A stretch of 64,000 nucleotides of DNA from Heterotrichella gracilis (lineage: Eukaryota; Sar; Xanthophyceae; Tribonematales; Xanthonemataceae). Position 1 is the first letter of the stretch; every line of letters starts with the position of its first letter. Of this stretch, positions 33,825-45,354 are shown piece after piece. A model generated the notes under the pieces. It was not told the origin of the DNA. It saw nothing but the letters and a program-made list of their open reading frames with translations, and searched no databases. A program made the translations under genes and the position numbers. Where the stretch lies: the NCBI GenBank assembly GCA_032358255.1, contig JAULBX010027716.1:1-64000 (forward strand). The letters are read 5' to 3'.

Positions 33825-35742
33825 TTATTGCGCCAGGGATAGCATATCACGCAGCGCAAATGTAGTTTGAGCAACCCAGGTACTGTATGGGCCTGGCGAG
33901 CAAAAATGCACGCAGTTCTCCACATGCATGTTCCAGAGGGGCACGGATTCGTTGAAGGTTGCAATGTACGCCATGCCCGCTGCCTTGATGGTGGCCTCAG
34001 AGTTCATGTTGCGCCAGGTGCCTGCACAAGAAGGGGGCACATGAGGTGTAAGAATGAAAGATGATATTTATTAAAATGGTAACAGCAGGCAGTACAGTTT
34101 CTCTGCAGCGTGATTTTTTTCATGAACACTTGGTGTAAAAAAAAGCAGGATAGGTTTGAAGAATGAGGAATGCAAAATAAAATGGAAATGCAGAAGTGAG
34201 CAGTACAACAAATGGAAGGTGGTAAAGCATGTACAGGGAAACCTCACCATGCATGTCCTGCTCATGGTTTGTCTACCAAACAATGCGATAGATCTCACTC
34301 CTAAGTGCAATCGTGCCAATGACATAGGTGTGTCCATGTTTATACGCCAATGACGCGGATGATATACTCAACACCATGCTATCCTCCACACGTACCCGAC
34401 ATGACGTATATGTTTTCCCCCTGCAGCAGCTCCCCAGGCCCCAGCGTCACCCCCTCGCTCGCCGCACACGCCTGCCCAGCAGGCATGAACTGCTTCATAT
34501 CTTTGGGATGCGGCAAATCCCCGTTGACCGTCTGATAATGCTGTGGGCTGTTGTCCCTCCACGCCATGAATGGGAGCTCCTCCCGGTGCTTCACCCAATA
34601 TTCAGCAAAGTCCCGCACCAGCTGGGAGTAGGGATCCAGCTGCATGTGGTGCCACATGCCGAAATTGGCCACCACCACATCGTTTTTCTGCACCGTCAGC
34701 AGCTCCAGGTTGGGCAGGTAGTCGTCGTGTATGTGGTAGCCCTTGTTGACGTGGATGTGGCAGATGCGGGTGCCGTGCAGCAGGTGGCGGCAGTAGGGCA
34801 CGCCTTTTCCCCCCGCAGGGTCCTTCACCACCACCTCCATGATGCGCTTCACATGGGCTGGGTCGGTGGCGACAGGCACGTCCCCAGTGGCGTTGGGCGC
34901 AGCAAAGACCGACATCAGGCACACCGTCACGCGGTAGAACCCCTGGGTCTGGGAGTCTCCCAGGAGCCACAGGGAGCGTCCCCGGATGAGGCGAAACAGG
35001 TCACATGGGGTCCACGTGAGGATGTCGTCCCTGCCGCGCGCCCGCAGCGAGGCGATCATGCTGGCCACCACGCCGTTGCCGCAGCCGGCGATGCCCGGGC
35101 AGCCCCAGCGGTATAGCGCCCCCGGTGCTGTCCCGTTCCTGACCTGTGCCATGTAGGCTGAGCGGTAGGTGGCTGTGCATTGCTCCAGGCCGAAATCCGG
35201 GAGTTCTGAGTCGGCCTGGGGAGCTGGAATGGGTGCCGGTGCGATGGAGTGGATTGCTGTGGGTTTGCTGGGCATGCTGCTGTGCTGGATGGACCTGCGT
35301 GCGCTGCTTGCCTTGCTGCTAGCTGTGGCGCCCTTCCCATCGCGCTGAAGATGGTCGACAACTTCCACTGCAGGCAGAGGGAGGTGTCAAGGCTGTGCCC
35401 AGATTGGAGCGAGCCTGCTATAATCAGTGAAGAGTGCAGTGCACCTGTTTTGCTCCTATTGCAAATGACAAGCGGTACGTTCCTGAGGGGTGGTATTGAC
35501 ACAACACAAGGGTGCGGGGTTCCTAACTGCAAGGTTCCTGACTGAGGGTCCATACCTGAAGTGAGGGGCAAGGCGTTTTCCCCAACGGTCAGGTTTGACA
35601 GTACCCTCCAGTTTGATGCAGCAAACATGAAGAAACAGCCGAGGATGAAGCCAACCCCAATGGTTCCCACACCATATCCCGCTGGTGGGCGCACCATAGC
35701 CCCCTGGCTGGCCACGCCTGGGGATGTCCTAGGGTGTGGCAT
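33825..35742 (-). CDS. TBL/PMR5-type PC-esterase (putative polysaccharide O-acyltransferase)
   Basis: Exons 35742-35556, 35367-34396 and 34021-33825 (phase 1 at both introns) give 451 residues, complete from MPHPRTSPGVASQ to stop. A signal anchor (about residues 26-46, VGTIGVGFILGCFFMFAASN) points to a type II Golgi protein. A Pro/Ala/Ser stem follows. The luminal domain has the GDS motif RSLWLLGDSQTQGFYR near residue 199, PYCRHLLHGTRICHIH, DVVVANFGMWHHMQLD and the C-terminal NCVHFCSPGPYSTW. In plant TBL enzymes the last block is normally DCxHWCLPG with an Asp in the catalytic triad. Here that position is Asn, while the His is kept. So the triad may be altered or the Asp supplied elsewhere. 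The substrate glycan is unknown. It is divergent from mnmE. Confidence 0.8.
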
Positions 35743-36594
35743 CCAAAGTCACGTCCATCACTCTGCGGAAACTGGGTTCCACAACACTCTGGGGTTGAGC
35801 AACTCCTGGTGCGGCTCAGACACGTCTGTGCTGCCGACTGTAGCATACGAGCAGTGGTCAGTAGTCACCCCAATGGTCAGACGAGATGGTGTCATGCTCA
35901 TGGACAGGGTTGTCCAAACAGGTCGTCAAGCGCTGTTCAAGACGCCCACAACAACTATCGAAACAGGGTACGTGTAAGCACGCTGCGAGTCACCAGTGCT
36001 GCCGCCATGGTCATATGCATGCATTTTCGGTGGTGAGCAACTGCACCTGAAACGGTCTATCCTCAAGGCTCTTGCTCCCCAAAATGGCCAGGTGGTAGCC
36101 AAATACCTAACGCACCAGATCTACGACTGAGGGTTGCAAGGCCAGTTGCATGTGTACACCTGAGTCGCCTTAAATGTGCCGCAGTTTGTAAGACGTGTCG
36201 GGAACAAGCAGTGTTGCTCAAACAGTACGCCGAATACCACCGATTGTGTTCACAAGGTAGCTACCGCATGTGTAATATCAACGTTTTGTAACGGGTTTGA
36301 AGATATGTGTACTAATATGACAAATCAGGGCCCTCAAACTCAGAGTGCCTCCACCTTGTGGGCAAGGTGCACCCCAAATTGTCACAGTGCATCAGTTTGC
36401 ACAAAGTACCCAGAAAGGCCGTGCTGTTGACAGCACTGTCCAGCTAGGCCGGCAGGACGCTGTACTCCTGCTTATTGTTAACGACACAATGCATGCATGC
36501 ACAAGTAGTGGGCAAGATGGCCTAGGAAGACATCCCTTTTAGATAACATCTAGCTGCCGCAGAACAATAAAATCTCACTACCTAATTGCAGCGA
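35743..36594. other. Divergent intergenic region
   Basis: Spacer between the TBL-type gene and mnmE. TGCATGCA near 36488-36500; no other feature seen. Confidence 0.4.
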
Positions 36595-39500
36595 ATGAAA
36601 AGGAGGCTCGTGCAGAACCTATTGCAGCGCTTGTCCTCGCATAGCCCTGCTCGCAGTTCCTTCGTCCTTCGCAGCTCACATGCTGCAGACGGCAGGAGCT
36701 TGGTCCAGCCACCGCTTTTGTGCGCTCATGCAAAACCAGTGCAAGCATTTGACAGCTGTGTCCCGTGCGATGTACGACATGGGTGGGGCAACGGCAGGCT
36801 GCATGCCGTTGCCCGCCATGCCCACCTCCAGCCAGCCCACCCATACACTAGCCACAGCTGGGAGGAAAAGAATCCTCAGTCTGCAGCTGCAGACACCATC
36901 GTAGCGTTGAGCTCGGGGCACGGAAGAGCTGCTGTAGCTATCATCAGAGTGTCGGGTCCAAAAGCAGGTACTTGCATATGTGCATGCTGTCTCCCTACTT
37001 GCTTTGCAAACTCTAGCCCTGGGTAACTCAGCGAGGCTGTTACTACTAAAGATGATAAGGGACTGCTTGCCAATAATTGCCTAATTTGGGTCCTGGCGTC
37101 TGCTCCCTGCTCTGCAGATTATGTTCTGCAATCCCTGCTGCCCCCGGGCACCTCCTTGCCAGCAGCACGCCATGCGGTACGCCTCCTGCAAAGCTCAACG
37201 CATACCCTGCCGCAAGCATGTTGAAAATGACTGTGGTGCAATCGCTGTCCAACGCCGCCTCACTTCTCTGCACCTACTGCCACAGGCACTGACTCGCCTG
37301 CTCCACCCAAGCAGCGGGGATGCGATAGACACAGGCCTGGTCCTGAGGTTCCCGGGGCCACACAGCTACACAGGTGAACCTTGCGACTAATACATCTATC
37401 TGTTTTTAGTTATGGGACAATGCTGTCTGTCTTTCAATGTGCATGTGGTGTGGGGAGGTTTCATGGCGCGTGACCTGTTGCTTGCGCGTGCAAACATGGT
37501 ACTTGTGCGTCGTCGCCCTTGCTGACACTGGCTTGCACACACTGCTGCAGGAGATGATGTCGTTGAGCTGCATGTTCATGGTGAGTGGCTGACACAGACT
37601 AAGTGTTCCCTGGTGCTAACCTGCCCTGCATAAGCATCCCCATGTATGAAGGCCATTCAACCAGCAAATGCCCTCCGCCGGCTGCCTGCTGCTCCACACA
37701 TTCAACGCCTCAGCCCCTGCCATGAATTGCCTGTCAAAATCCATGGCTAGCACCTGAAGGCATGTGTGCCGCTTGTCAACAGGTGGCCCAGCTGTGGTGC
37801 ATGCCATGCTGGCGGCGCTCACCCAGCTGCCAGGAATGCGCTTGGCGGAACCGGGCGAGTTCAGCCGGCGGGCATTTGAGGTGCGCGCAGATTGTTGCTG
37901 CTTTTACTCACAGCATAAATCGCCCTTTTCCGTAATTGATGCGCCTGTGCAAGAGGAGGCTGCGTGTTTGTTAATCGTAAATTTGAATGCATATGGTACA
38001 ATGTATTTATTTGTTTGCATTAAATATGTATCTGATTTTCTATTACAATGTATAACAAAATTCGATTGGAAAAAATATTGTGAGCAAGAGTACCTGCTAT
38101 ATATTCATTTATGTGCTTTGAGCACCAGCCGTGCTCTGGTCCAGCACCCACGCTGCATCCCATGCGCCACATGCGCCGTCAAACCAGATGATGCACTTGT
38201 GCCTGGCCTTGCTGTGCGCAACTGGGTGGCCAGCTCAGTGTAAAATTGCGCAGGCAGGCAAGCTGGACTTGACAGAATTGGAAGGCATTGCCGACCTGCT
38301 GGCAGCAGAAACCGAGGAACAGCGCAAGCAGGTAATTCATGGCTGTGCGCACCTGAATGTTGCGTGCCTTTTCCTCTCCTCACCTGCCCTGATGCCTGGT
38401 GTGCGCAGCGCCCCATACAGTGTATCTTGGCTCGGTCACATGCATATATTTTAAATGCGCAATTGCACTGCACGTGTTATCTCTGAATGGTGCCTGGGCC
38501 GTACAGAGTCGCTGCTCAATGATCAAGCATTGCACTGTCCTTGTTGCACCAGGCGCTAGAGTTCAGCACAGGCGTGGTGCGCCGCCAGTACGACACCTGG
38601 CGGGCTGGGCTCACCCGTGCCCTGGCGCATGTGGAGGCAGTCATCGACTTTGGCGAGGATGAGGAGATTGCCGACGAGGTGGCAGTGGCGGTGGCTCGCC
38701 AGGTGGCAGACCTGCAGGTGCAGCTGCAGCAGGCGCTGGAGACTGGTGCGTGCCAGGTATACCCCTGCATCACAGGATGTCATGGCTTCTTGTACAAATT
38801 CAAAATGTTACCAAGACATTTTCTAAAAGGAGAAGAGTAAATCAAATCAACATTTCTTTATTACTTATTGACTGCAAGGTGTGTGCGCAGCTGGCAGGGC
38901 GCAGATTGTGCGGGAAGGCTTGCGAGTGGTCATAGTAGGCGTGCCAAACGTCGGCAAGGTGCGATTGTGAACAGAGTGCGCAGCATTGCTGGTATTGGAA
39001 CCACTTGGTGTGTCATGTGCATTGCATGGCAAGGAACCGCACCACTTACTCCAAATGGATTGTGCCGCTGTCTGTGCTCTCACCCCCTCTCCCCTGTGAA
39101 TGCAGAGTTCGCTGCTCAACTACCTTGCAAACAGGTGAGTGTACCCCTCATCCTTTTATTCCAGCTGTGCTGTGCATTCCGCCATCTGCAAGTCATCACC
39201 ATGCCACGCATATGGTGCAGGGACGTGGCCATTGTGTCCCCCCAGCCCGGCACCACACGCGACACCCTGCAGGTGCAACTCGAGCTGGGGGGATACAAGG
39301 TAGGCATGGGACAAGGGAAAGGGGAAGGCACATGGTATGGCTTGCACATACCAGGGTTGCTGTTTGAGAACCTTTGTGGGTGTTCTACTTGATCAGGAGC
39401 TTTTGAATATGGGTTTACCCTTTTTCTTCATCTTGAGATGTTCTCAGGGCACCAGCAATTGAGCATGCACGCTTCACACGATTCCTTGTGTTGGCACCTT

Positions 39501-41072
39501 GGCTGTGGCTTGTAGCGGTGGGGCAATGGGGGCTGCCTTGTTTTATGTTTGTGACGCTGCCTTGCCTCTGCAGGTGCTTGTGACTGACACTGCCGGGGTG
39601 CGGGACACAGATTGTGACATAGAGGCTGAAGGTATTCGGAGGGCAGGGACCGCATCGCGGTAAGCCAGTTCCAGTACCTGGCCTGGATATTGGGTTGTTC
39701 TGCAAATGTCTTGAGCATCATTCACTGCTTTTGTTGCCCAATTTAGTAAAATGCAGGGGAGCGGATGTGATCGTGGCGCTGGATAACAGACATTGTTCTG
39801 CAAATGTCTTGAGCATCGTGTACTTAATGCAGGGGAGCGGATGTGATTGTGGCGTTGGTGGATGCCCGGCAGGTCATCCACCACATGCAAGCAGCGGGTG
39901 GACGTGATGTGGCAGGAGCTGTGCTGCACCTGAAGCAGCAGCTGGTGCAGCATGTCCCGGGGTTGGCTGACGTGGGGACGCTGCTCGCTGTGAACAAGGT
40001 GGACGCACTCGACACGCAAGGTAACAATGAGGCATGCATGTGACCCCGCATCCTGGCGCAATGTACTTGTCAAATGGTCAGCTCCTAATTCATTTAGCAT
40101 GAGTGATGCTCAAGTGACGTAATAATGGCGCATAAAATCCCATGACTGGTTGTTTGACTATTTGAATGCCATAACCGGCTGGAACTGTTACTGAACACCA
40201 CGACATGCTTGGGGTATCAGGGTCTGCTGCACCACCTGTTTTGTCAAGGGGCTGATTGAAGGGCACACCTCGAGCAGGGTGACAGTACTGTGGTGCTGTG
40301 CAGACCGCCAGGGCCTGCTCCATAACCTACCACCCGATGGGGTGCATGCGTTCTCCTGCCACACTGGCGAGGGGCTGGATGCGTTTGTGAGGGTGCTGCA
40401 GCGGCAGGTGGAGCAGGTGCTGGGGGGTGGGGTGTCATCCGCAGGCACCGCGCTGGTCACAAGGTGGGCAATGTTGGAAGTTGCTCTGACTCCGTGTAAA
40501 TCGAGGGAATTTCTATCAATCATGTTTTTGAAAAGCATTTCTTGTTTGCTATATTTCCTGAACACACCAGTGCGCTCGCTCTATGCATATCAGCTTGGGC
40601 AGCGCAATCGTGTCAATACCACCAAGACACACCAGGCGGTTTTCTCAACCCCTAATCATGGGCAAACTTTAGAGTGGTTAACAAGCATGGGATTTTCGAT
40701 CTATGCACCGCTGCTGTGGTAATGCCAGCAAGGGCACTCGGCGCCGCCCACGAGGCTCTCAATAAAATTAAAATGACCCTAAATGAATACATATCATTCC
40801 CCAGAACAAGCGCTACCCCTTCTGTCCAGCACCTCCCCCACCATACCCGCTGGCCCTCACAGTGGTGTGTGTGTCCCAGGATGCGCCAGCAGCGCCACCT
40901 TGAGGAGTGCGTGGCGGCGCTTGGGCGCTACCAGGCGCACCACAGCGACAGGCTGGAGCTGGCCGCACACGAGCTGAGGCAGGCTGCGCGGGCACTGGGG
41001 CGTGTGACGGGGGCCATAGACACAGAGGACGTGCTGGACGCAGTGTTCAGCGAGTTCTGCATTGGCAAGTGA
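36595..41072 (+). CDS. mnmE: MnmE (TrmE/GTPBP3/MSS1), organellar tRNA-modification GTPase
   Basis: With MnmG (GidA) it installs the 5-carboxymethylaminomethyl (or taurinomethyl) group on U34 of organellar tRNAs. Fourteen exons close in phase: 36595-36967, 37118-37176, 37286-37373, 37551-37580, 37783-37880, 38254-38331, 38553-38745, 38891-38958, 39106-39134, 39221-39299, 39574-39659, 39833-40020, 40304-40463 and 40880-41072 (573 residues). After a ~95-residue targeting extension come [39 protein letters not shown] and [20 protein letters not shown]. The G domain has GVPNVGKSSLLN (G1, split by an intron), PGTTRDT (G2), DTAGVRDTD (G3) and NKVD (G4). The terminus FCIGK contains the invariant catalytic Cys. 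One exon is only 30 nt. Exon 12's acceptor region is duplicated in the preceding intron. Confidence 0.95.
39696..39860 (+). repeat. Tandem duplication of an intron end plus exon start in mnmE
   Basis: TTCTGCAAATGTCTTGAGCATC ... ATGCAG/GGGAGCGGATGTGAT occurs at 39696-39786 and again at 39794-39860. Each copy has an AG acceptor followed by the first codons of exon 12. Only the second copy continues into the GTPase frame. Confidence 0.85.
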
Positions 41073-41190
41073 GGGGCCAGTTTCAGCCCCTTGAGGCTCA
41101 TTTGATATTGGGGGAAAGGGGGGTCCCTGGTAAACCAGTCCAGTAGGACGCAAGCGAGTTACTGCTCTTGTGGGCGCCTATGGCAAGGCC

Positions 41191-41195
41191 TGTAA
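41191..41195 (+). terminator. Possible TGTAA polyadenylation signal
   Basis: TGTAA lies 119 nt after the mnmE stop. TGTAA is the usual chlorophyte poly(A) signal, but the word is short and could occur by chance. Confidence 0.35.
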
Positions 41196-41465
41196 CAGGA
41201 ACTGGGTAATTTTAAAGCATCATCGTTGGTGACCTAGTGGTTCAGATATACACTCGGTGACCGTTGCTGGGTTGGCAACCCTGTTGGGGCCCCCAGTAAA
41301 CCCTAGGGCGAGGTGGGAATGATGTCGCTGGTCTGGGTACAAACGTAGTCATAACGTCTGTTACGTTGGTAAAACCAACTGCAAGCTACCACTGTTGATA
41401 AAGTTGCTGTGCCCAACGTCTGTGAAGGGCGTGTTCCATGCCCAGTGACCAGCTGATCCATCGAG

Positions 41466-44400
41466 ATGCCCACGACGCCAACCTTGAATGGGCACAAAGC
41501 ATGGTTGGCACTTGTCCTGGCTGGTGGAACGGCGGTGGGATTCTCTGTCTGGAAACTTTATGCCTGGCGCCCCAGTAAGTGCAATAGACCTGCGGACTTC
41601 ACCCATGCATGCATGCATGCATGCATGCATGCAAAAAGGTTGCACACCCATCCTTGCACATCTTCGCACGCCTGACAGAACACAAGTGTGATTCTAGACA
41701 CTTTATCGTGATATGTGAGCCTTGAAGATGTCTGTGCTTCAGTGCTATACCAGTAGAGCCCTCTTGGCTCATGTGCACTGCCCAAGTGGACCACCACAAA
41801 CATCCCTGAACATGAACTGCAACCTGCAGGAAAAGTTACCTCTACAGATTTCTTCCGTATCTTTCCATTGCCCGCACAACAATACAAGCCCAACAACCCC
41901 CCGTAAGGCATGCAGTGGCATGTGTATGCATTGTCTTTCACGCTCACTCCTGCTGTCCTTTTGGCAAACCAGCTGATTTGGGCGTGCTCAAACGACGGTC
42001 CGAGTTTATCTATGGACATAATATTATGTGGCATGCCCATGCATGACTGTGCTGCATCAGGTGGCTGACAACCTGTGCACAGCTAGCTGATGCGTCCAGA
42101 GACCTTGATACCGAAAACAGTGTGGATTTTGAGGCATCCACCCAGTGCCCTGTTGTGAAGGAGTTTCAAGTAAGTGGTAACGCGGCAGCTGGCAGCAGAG
42201 GTACCACCAGGGACATGCCTTGAGAAAGTATGGAACAGCATTTCACGTGGGGCCATTCTCCTCCCCAGTCCAAGTTATGCCAGTGCAACAGCCAGGCTGA
42301 TGCATATGTTCCTGCCACGCAGGATCACGTGGCACGCGGTCGGTTTAAAGTGGCATTTGGGGATGACGCAAAGGGTCAACTATTCTGCCTTGACCCTCAA
42401 ACAACATACCTCAACCACGGCAGCTATGGAGCAACACTCCGGTATGATGCTGCTGATCATCGATGTTTCAATGTTGATGCATTGCTACCCACACTGTGGC
42501 GCTTGCATGGCAGTGAAGGATAATGCTGACCAAATCGGGATCTGCAGGTTGGCTCTTGAGGCGCAAACATGGTACAGGGAGCAACTCGAGAAGCAGCCAG
42601 TCAAGTTCATGGAATCCACGGCAGTCACAGGTTGGGTGCACTTGTTGTCCACCCACTTCCTTATCAAAATCAGGAGGAACGTCAAAATTGCACACTGAGC
42701 TTTGAAACCCACCAGCGCTGCTTTTGCTATATGCAGGTGTGCTGGCTGCCAGGAATTCTGTGGCTGACCTCATCAAGGCCGATGCAAAAGATGTGGTCAT
42801 GACTGTCAATGCCACTGGCAGCATCAACGCAGTCATCGCCTCCCTCAAGTTCAAGCCAGGCGATCTGCTGCTGATGACCAACTGCACCTACCCCGCGGTA
42901 ACTATGACTAGATTATTTGCTCATTGGGTTTCATTGCCGCCACATAAGAAAATGGCTGATTTAGTAACGTGAACGGGTACCCGTATGCCTGGTGTGCACA
43001 GGTCCGCAGTACCATGGCCCATTACGCAGCACAGGCTGGAGCTGGCTTGATCGAGGTCGTACTTGGCCCCGCCTGCCTGGGGAATGAGACAGAGCTGATC
43101 AAGGCATTTAACAGTGCAATTCATGCAGGTAGGTGAATTGTGCAATCATTGATTGATTATATAGCAGGGGTACACGCATCTCAGCAATGGGTTTATCACA
43201 GGTACAATCGCCTCTTGCATTGGACAGCACTGGTGGCGCCGAGTTTCCTATTGTCGAGTTAAATTACTAGGTTGCAATCTGGATGGATTCAATTTGCCAT
43301 GTGGCCTGCAGGCGGCTCTCGCATCAAGCTGGCAGTGCTGGACCAGATTGCCTCCTTTCCTCCCTACCACCTACCCACCCAAAAGCTGGTGCCGCTGTTC
43401 GCCAAGCATGGCATTCCAGTGCTCATGGATGGGGCGCATGCTGTGGGGTCACAGCCATTGGATGTCCCAAGCCTGGGTGTGCAGTTCTACACCTCCAACC
43501 TGCACAAGTGGCTGTGCACGCCAAAAGGAACAGCCTTTCTATGGGTGGCACCGGATTGGCAGCACATTGTGAGGCCTCTGGTAGTGTCGCATGGATACAA
43601 ATTGGTAAGAAAATGAACGACATTCAGCTAGTCTGCAGTTGTAATGGATCACTGTGCCCTGCCAATGACCATTGCCTGCATTCCCATGCAGCATAAATTC
43701 GTGTGTTTCCTCATCAGAGCACTGAATCCACTTTGGAATTGACGGCCCACTGTAAGATTTGGGTTTCCATGTTGCAGGGACCCAAACCCTGCCAAGTGCC
43801 AAGGCGCCAGGTACTGCATATCATGGCCTCGGGATGTTATCACCCGTTCACCCCACTGTGCATCCATGGCGCAGGGTTTCCAAGGGCAATTTCTGTGGCC
43901 AGGTACAGCTGACCCCACGGCGTGCCTGGCTGTACCAGCGGCGATTGCTGTGTTCCATGCACTGGGATTGGAAGCAGTCAGGTACAGTCTTAACCGTGCA
44001 TTGGCTGCCACTCGTCAAGTCGCATTTTAATCCATCATGCAGGTCATCCAGTACAGCACACCACATGCCCTACCACGGGGCGCCTCGACAAGAGTGCAGC
44101 TTGGCACAGTCACAATTTTGACCCTGTGGCGATGCACCTACACATCCCGGTGTTACCGTGCCTGTTCAAGTTGTGCTTGCACATGACTGATTACTGAACA
44201 CATGTAGGGAATACAACCACAGCTTGTTGGAGCAAGCGGTGGCCATATTGACAGCAGCATGGGGCCCCAGAGCAGTGATTGGGACGCAGGCGCCAACATC
44301 CTGCATGGCCGCTGTTGAGCTGCCTGCTGTGGCAAGCTTCCCGCCAAGCCCAGAATCGAGTTCACGGCTCCACGACACCTTGAGAGATGTGTATAACATT

Positions 44401-44726
44401 GAGGCAGGTCTTGCAGCATGCACCTCCGCAGGGTTGACAATAAAACCTGTCTCAGTGGCGTGTGCAAGTTTGGTACCCATGCTGCTGAATAGAGCACAAA
44501 GGCTGCCTGGATGTCGTGGTTTGATGGCACCATTCCCTCTGCGCATACCACCCTGCACTTTTCAAGCTGCATTTTTCATGCTGCACTAACGCACCTTGTA
44601 TTGCAGGTGCCTGTGGCTTTTGTTGCGGCCAGGTTGTGGGTGCGCGTGTCGGCACAAGTGTACAATACAGCCAAGGACTACCATCGACTGGCAGAAGCCA
44701 TCAAGGAGCTAACCAACTTGCAGTAA
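41466..44726 (+). CDS. Class V PLP-dependent enzyme (isopenicillin-N-epimerase / cysteine-desulfurase-like fold)
   Basis: Ten exons close in phase: 41466-41574, 42087-42169, 42323-42441, 42548-42630, 42737-42897, 43002-43128, 43312-43604, 43875-43981, 44208-44403 and 44607-44726 (465 residues). An N-terminal hydrophobic segment (AWLALVLAGGTAVGFSVWKL) suggests a membrane anchor or signal. The PLP fold shows TTYLNHGSYGATLR, NATGSINAVIASL, VLMDGAHAVGSQPLD (the Asp that pairs with the pyridine nitrogen) and SNLHKWLCTPKGTAFLW with the Schiff-base Lys. FLWPGTADPTACLAVPAAI and LWVRVSAQVYNTAKDY close the fold. This is the epimerase-like subgroup rather than NifS: no desulfurase Cys loop is obvious. 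The ninth exon appears to use a GC donor (GAG/GCAGGT), since that alone gives the family sequence across the junction. Substrate unknown. Confidence 0.88.
41604..41634. repeat. (CATG)n microsatellite
   Basis: Uninterrupted CATG/TGCA run of about 30 bp in the first intron of the class V enzyme gene. Confidence 0.9.
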
Positions 44727-45354
44727 CAATTGAGTACTTTTTGTGGGCGTTGTGTGTGGGGGAAATGTCACACTCCTCAGCTGCGCTGCTTGGCCCAGAA
44801 AAAAATATGCATGCTTTTGCCAGAGTTTGGGCCAGGCTGACAAGTTGTGCTGCTTGCTTGCCAGTGACAACCTCTAGATTAGCCACACACCACATGCAGG
44901 TACAGTACCATACCCAGTGGGAACTTGGCATGGCCCAGTTGCACAGCAACAACAACAGTGACCCACGGTGTGCAAGTGGGTCTGACTGAAACATAGGAAC
45001 CCAAGCTGGAGACTCCTTGGTGAACCTACCACCTCCTTGGTGAATCTACTTGGTGTAATCCGACACAGGAAGCTTCAGTACCCCCCAGTGGACACCACCT
45101 GTCCGGGCCTTCCCGCCACCTTACCCAAGGGGCCAACAAACTGACATTTGAATATATTGGCAGCCTCAATCAATATTGTTTCATAACTTCTTCGGACGTA
45201 ACATAATGTTAGTGGTTGTGCGTTGCAACCTGCCGCGTCGTTAGTGTCGTAGCCTCTCAAGCAACCCTTACAGCGCATCTACCTGTCTCGAGGGCTACAA
45301 CTTGGTAGTGCAAGGCACGCTCCTGACTAAAGATTCCTGACAGAACTCGTTCAG

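Noticed and set aside
34328-35116. Plus-strand open frame of 262 codons
   Set aside because: Exact antisense of the TBL-type exon 2; His/Val-rich composition typical of a shadow frame.
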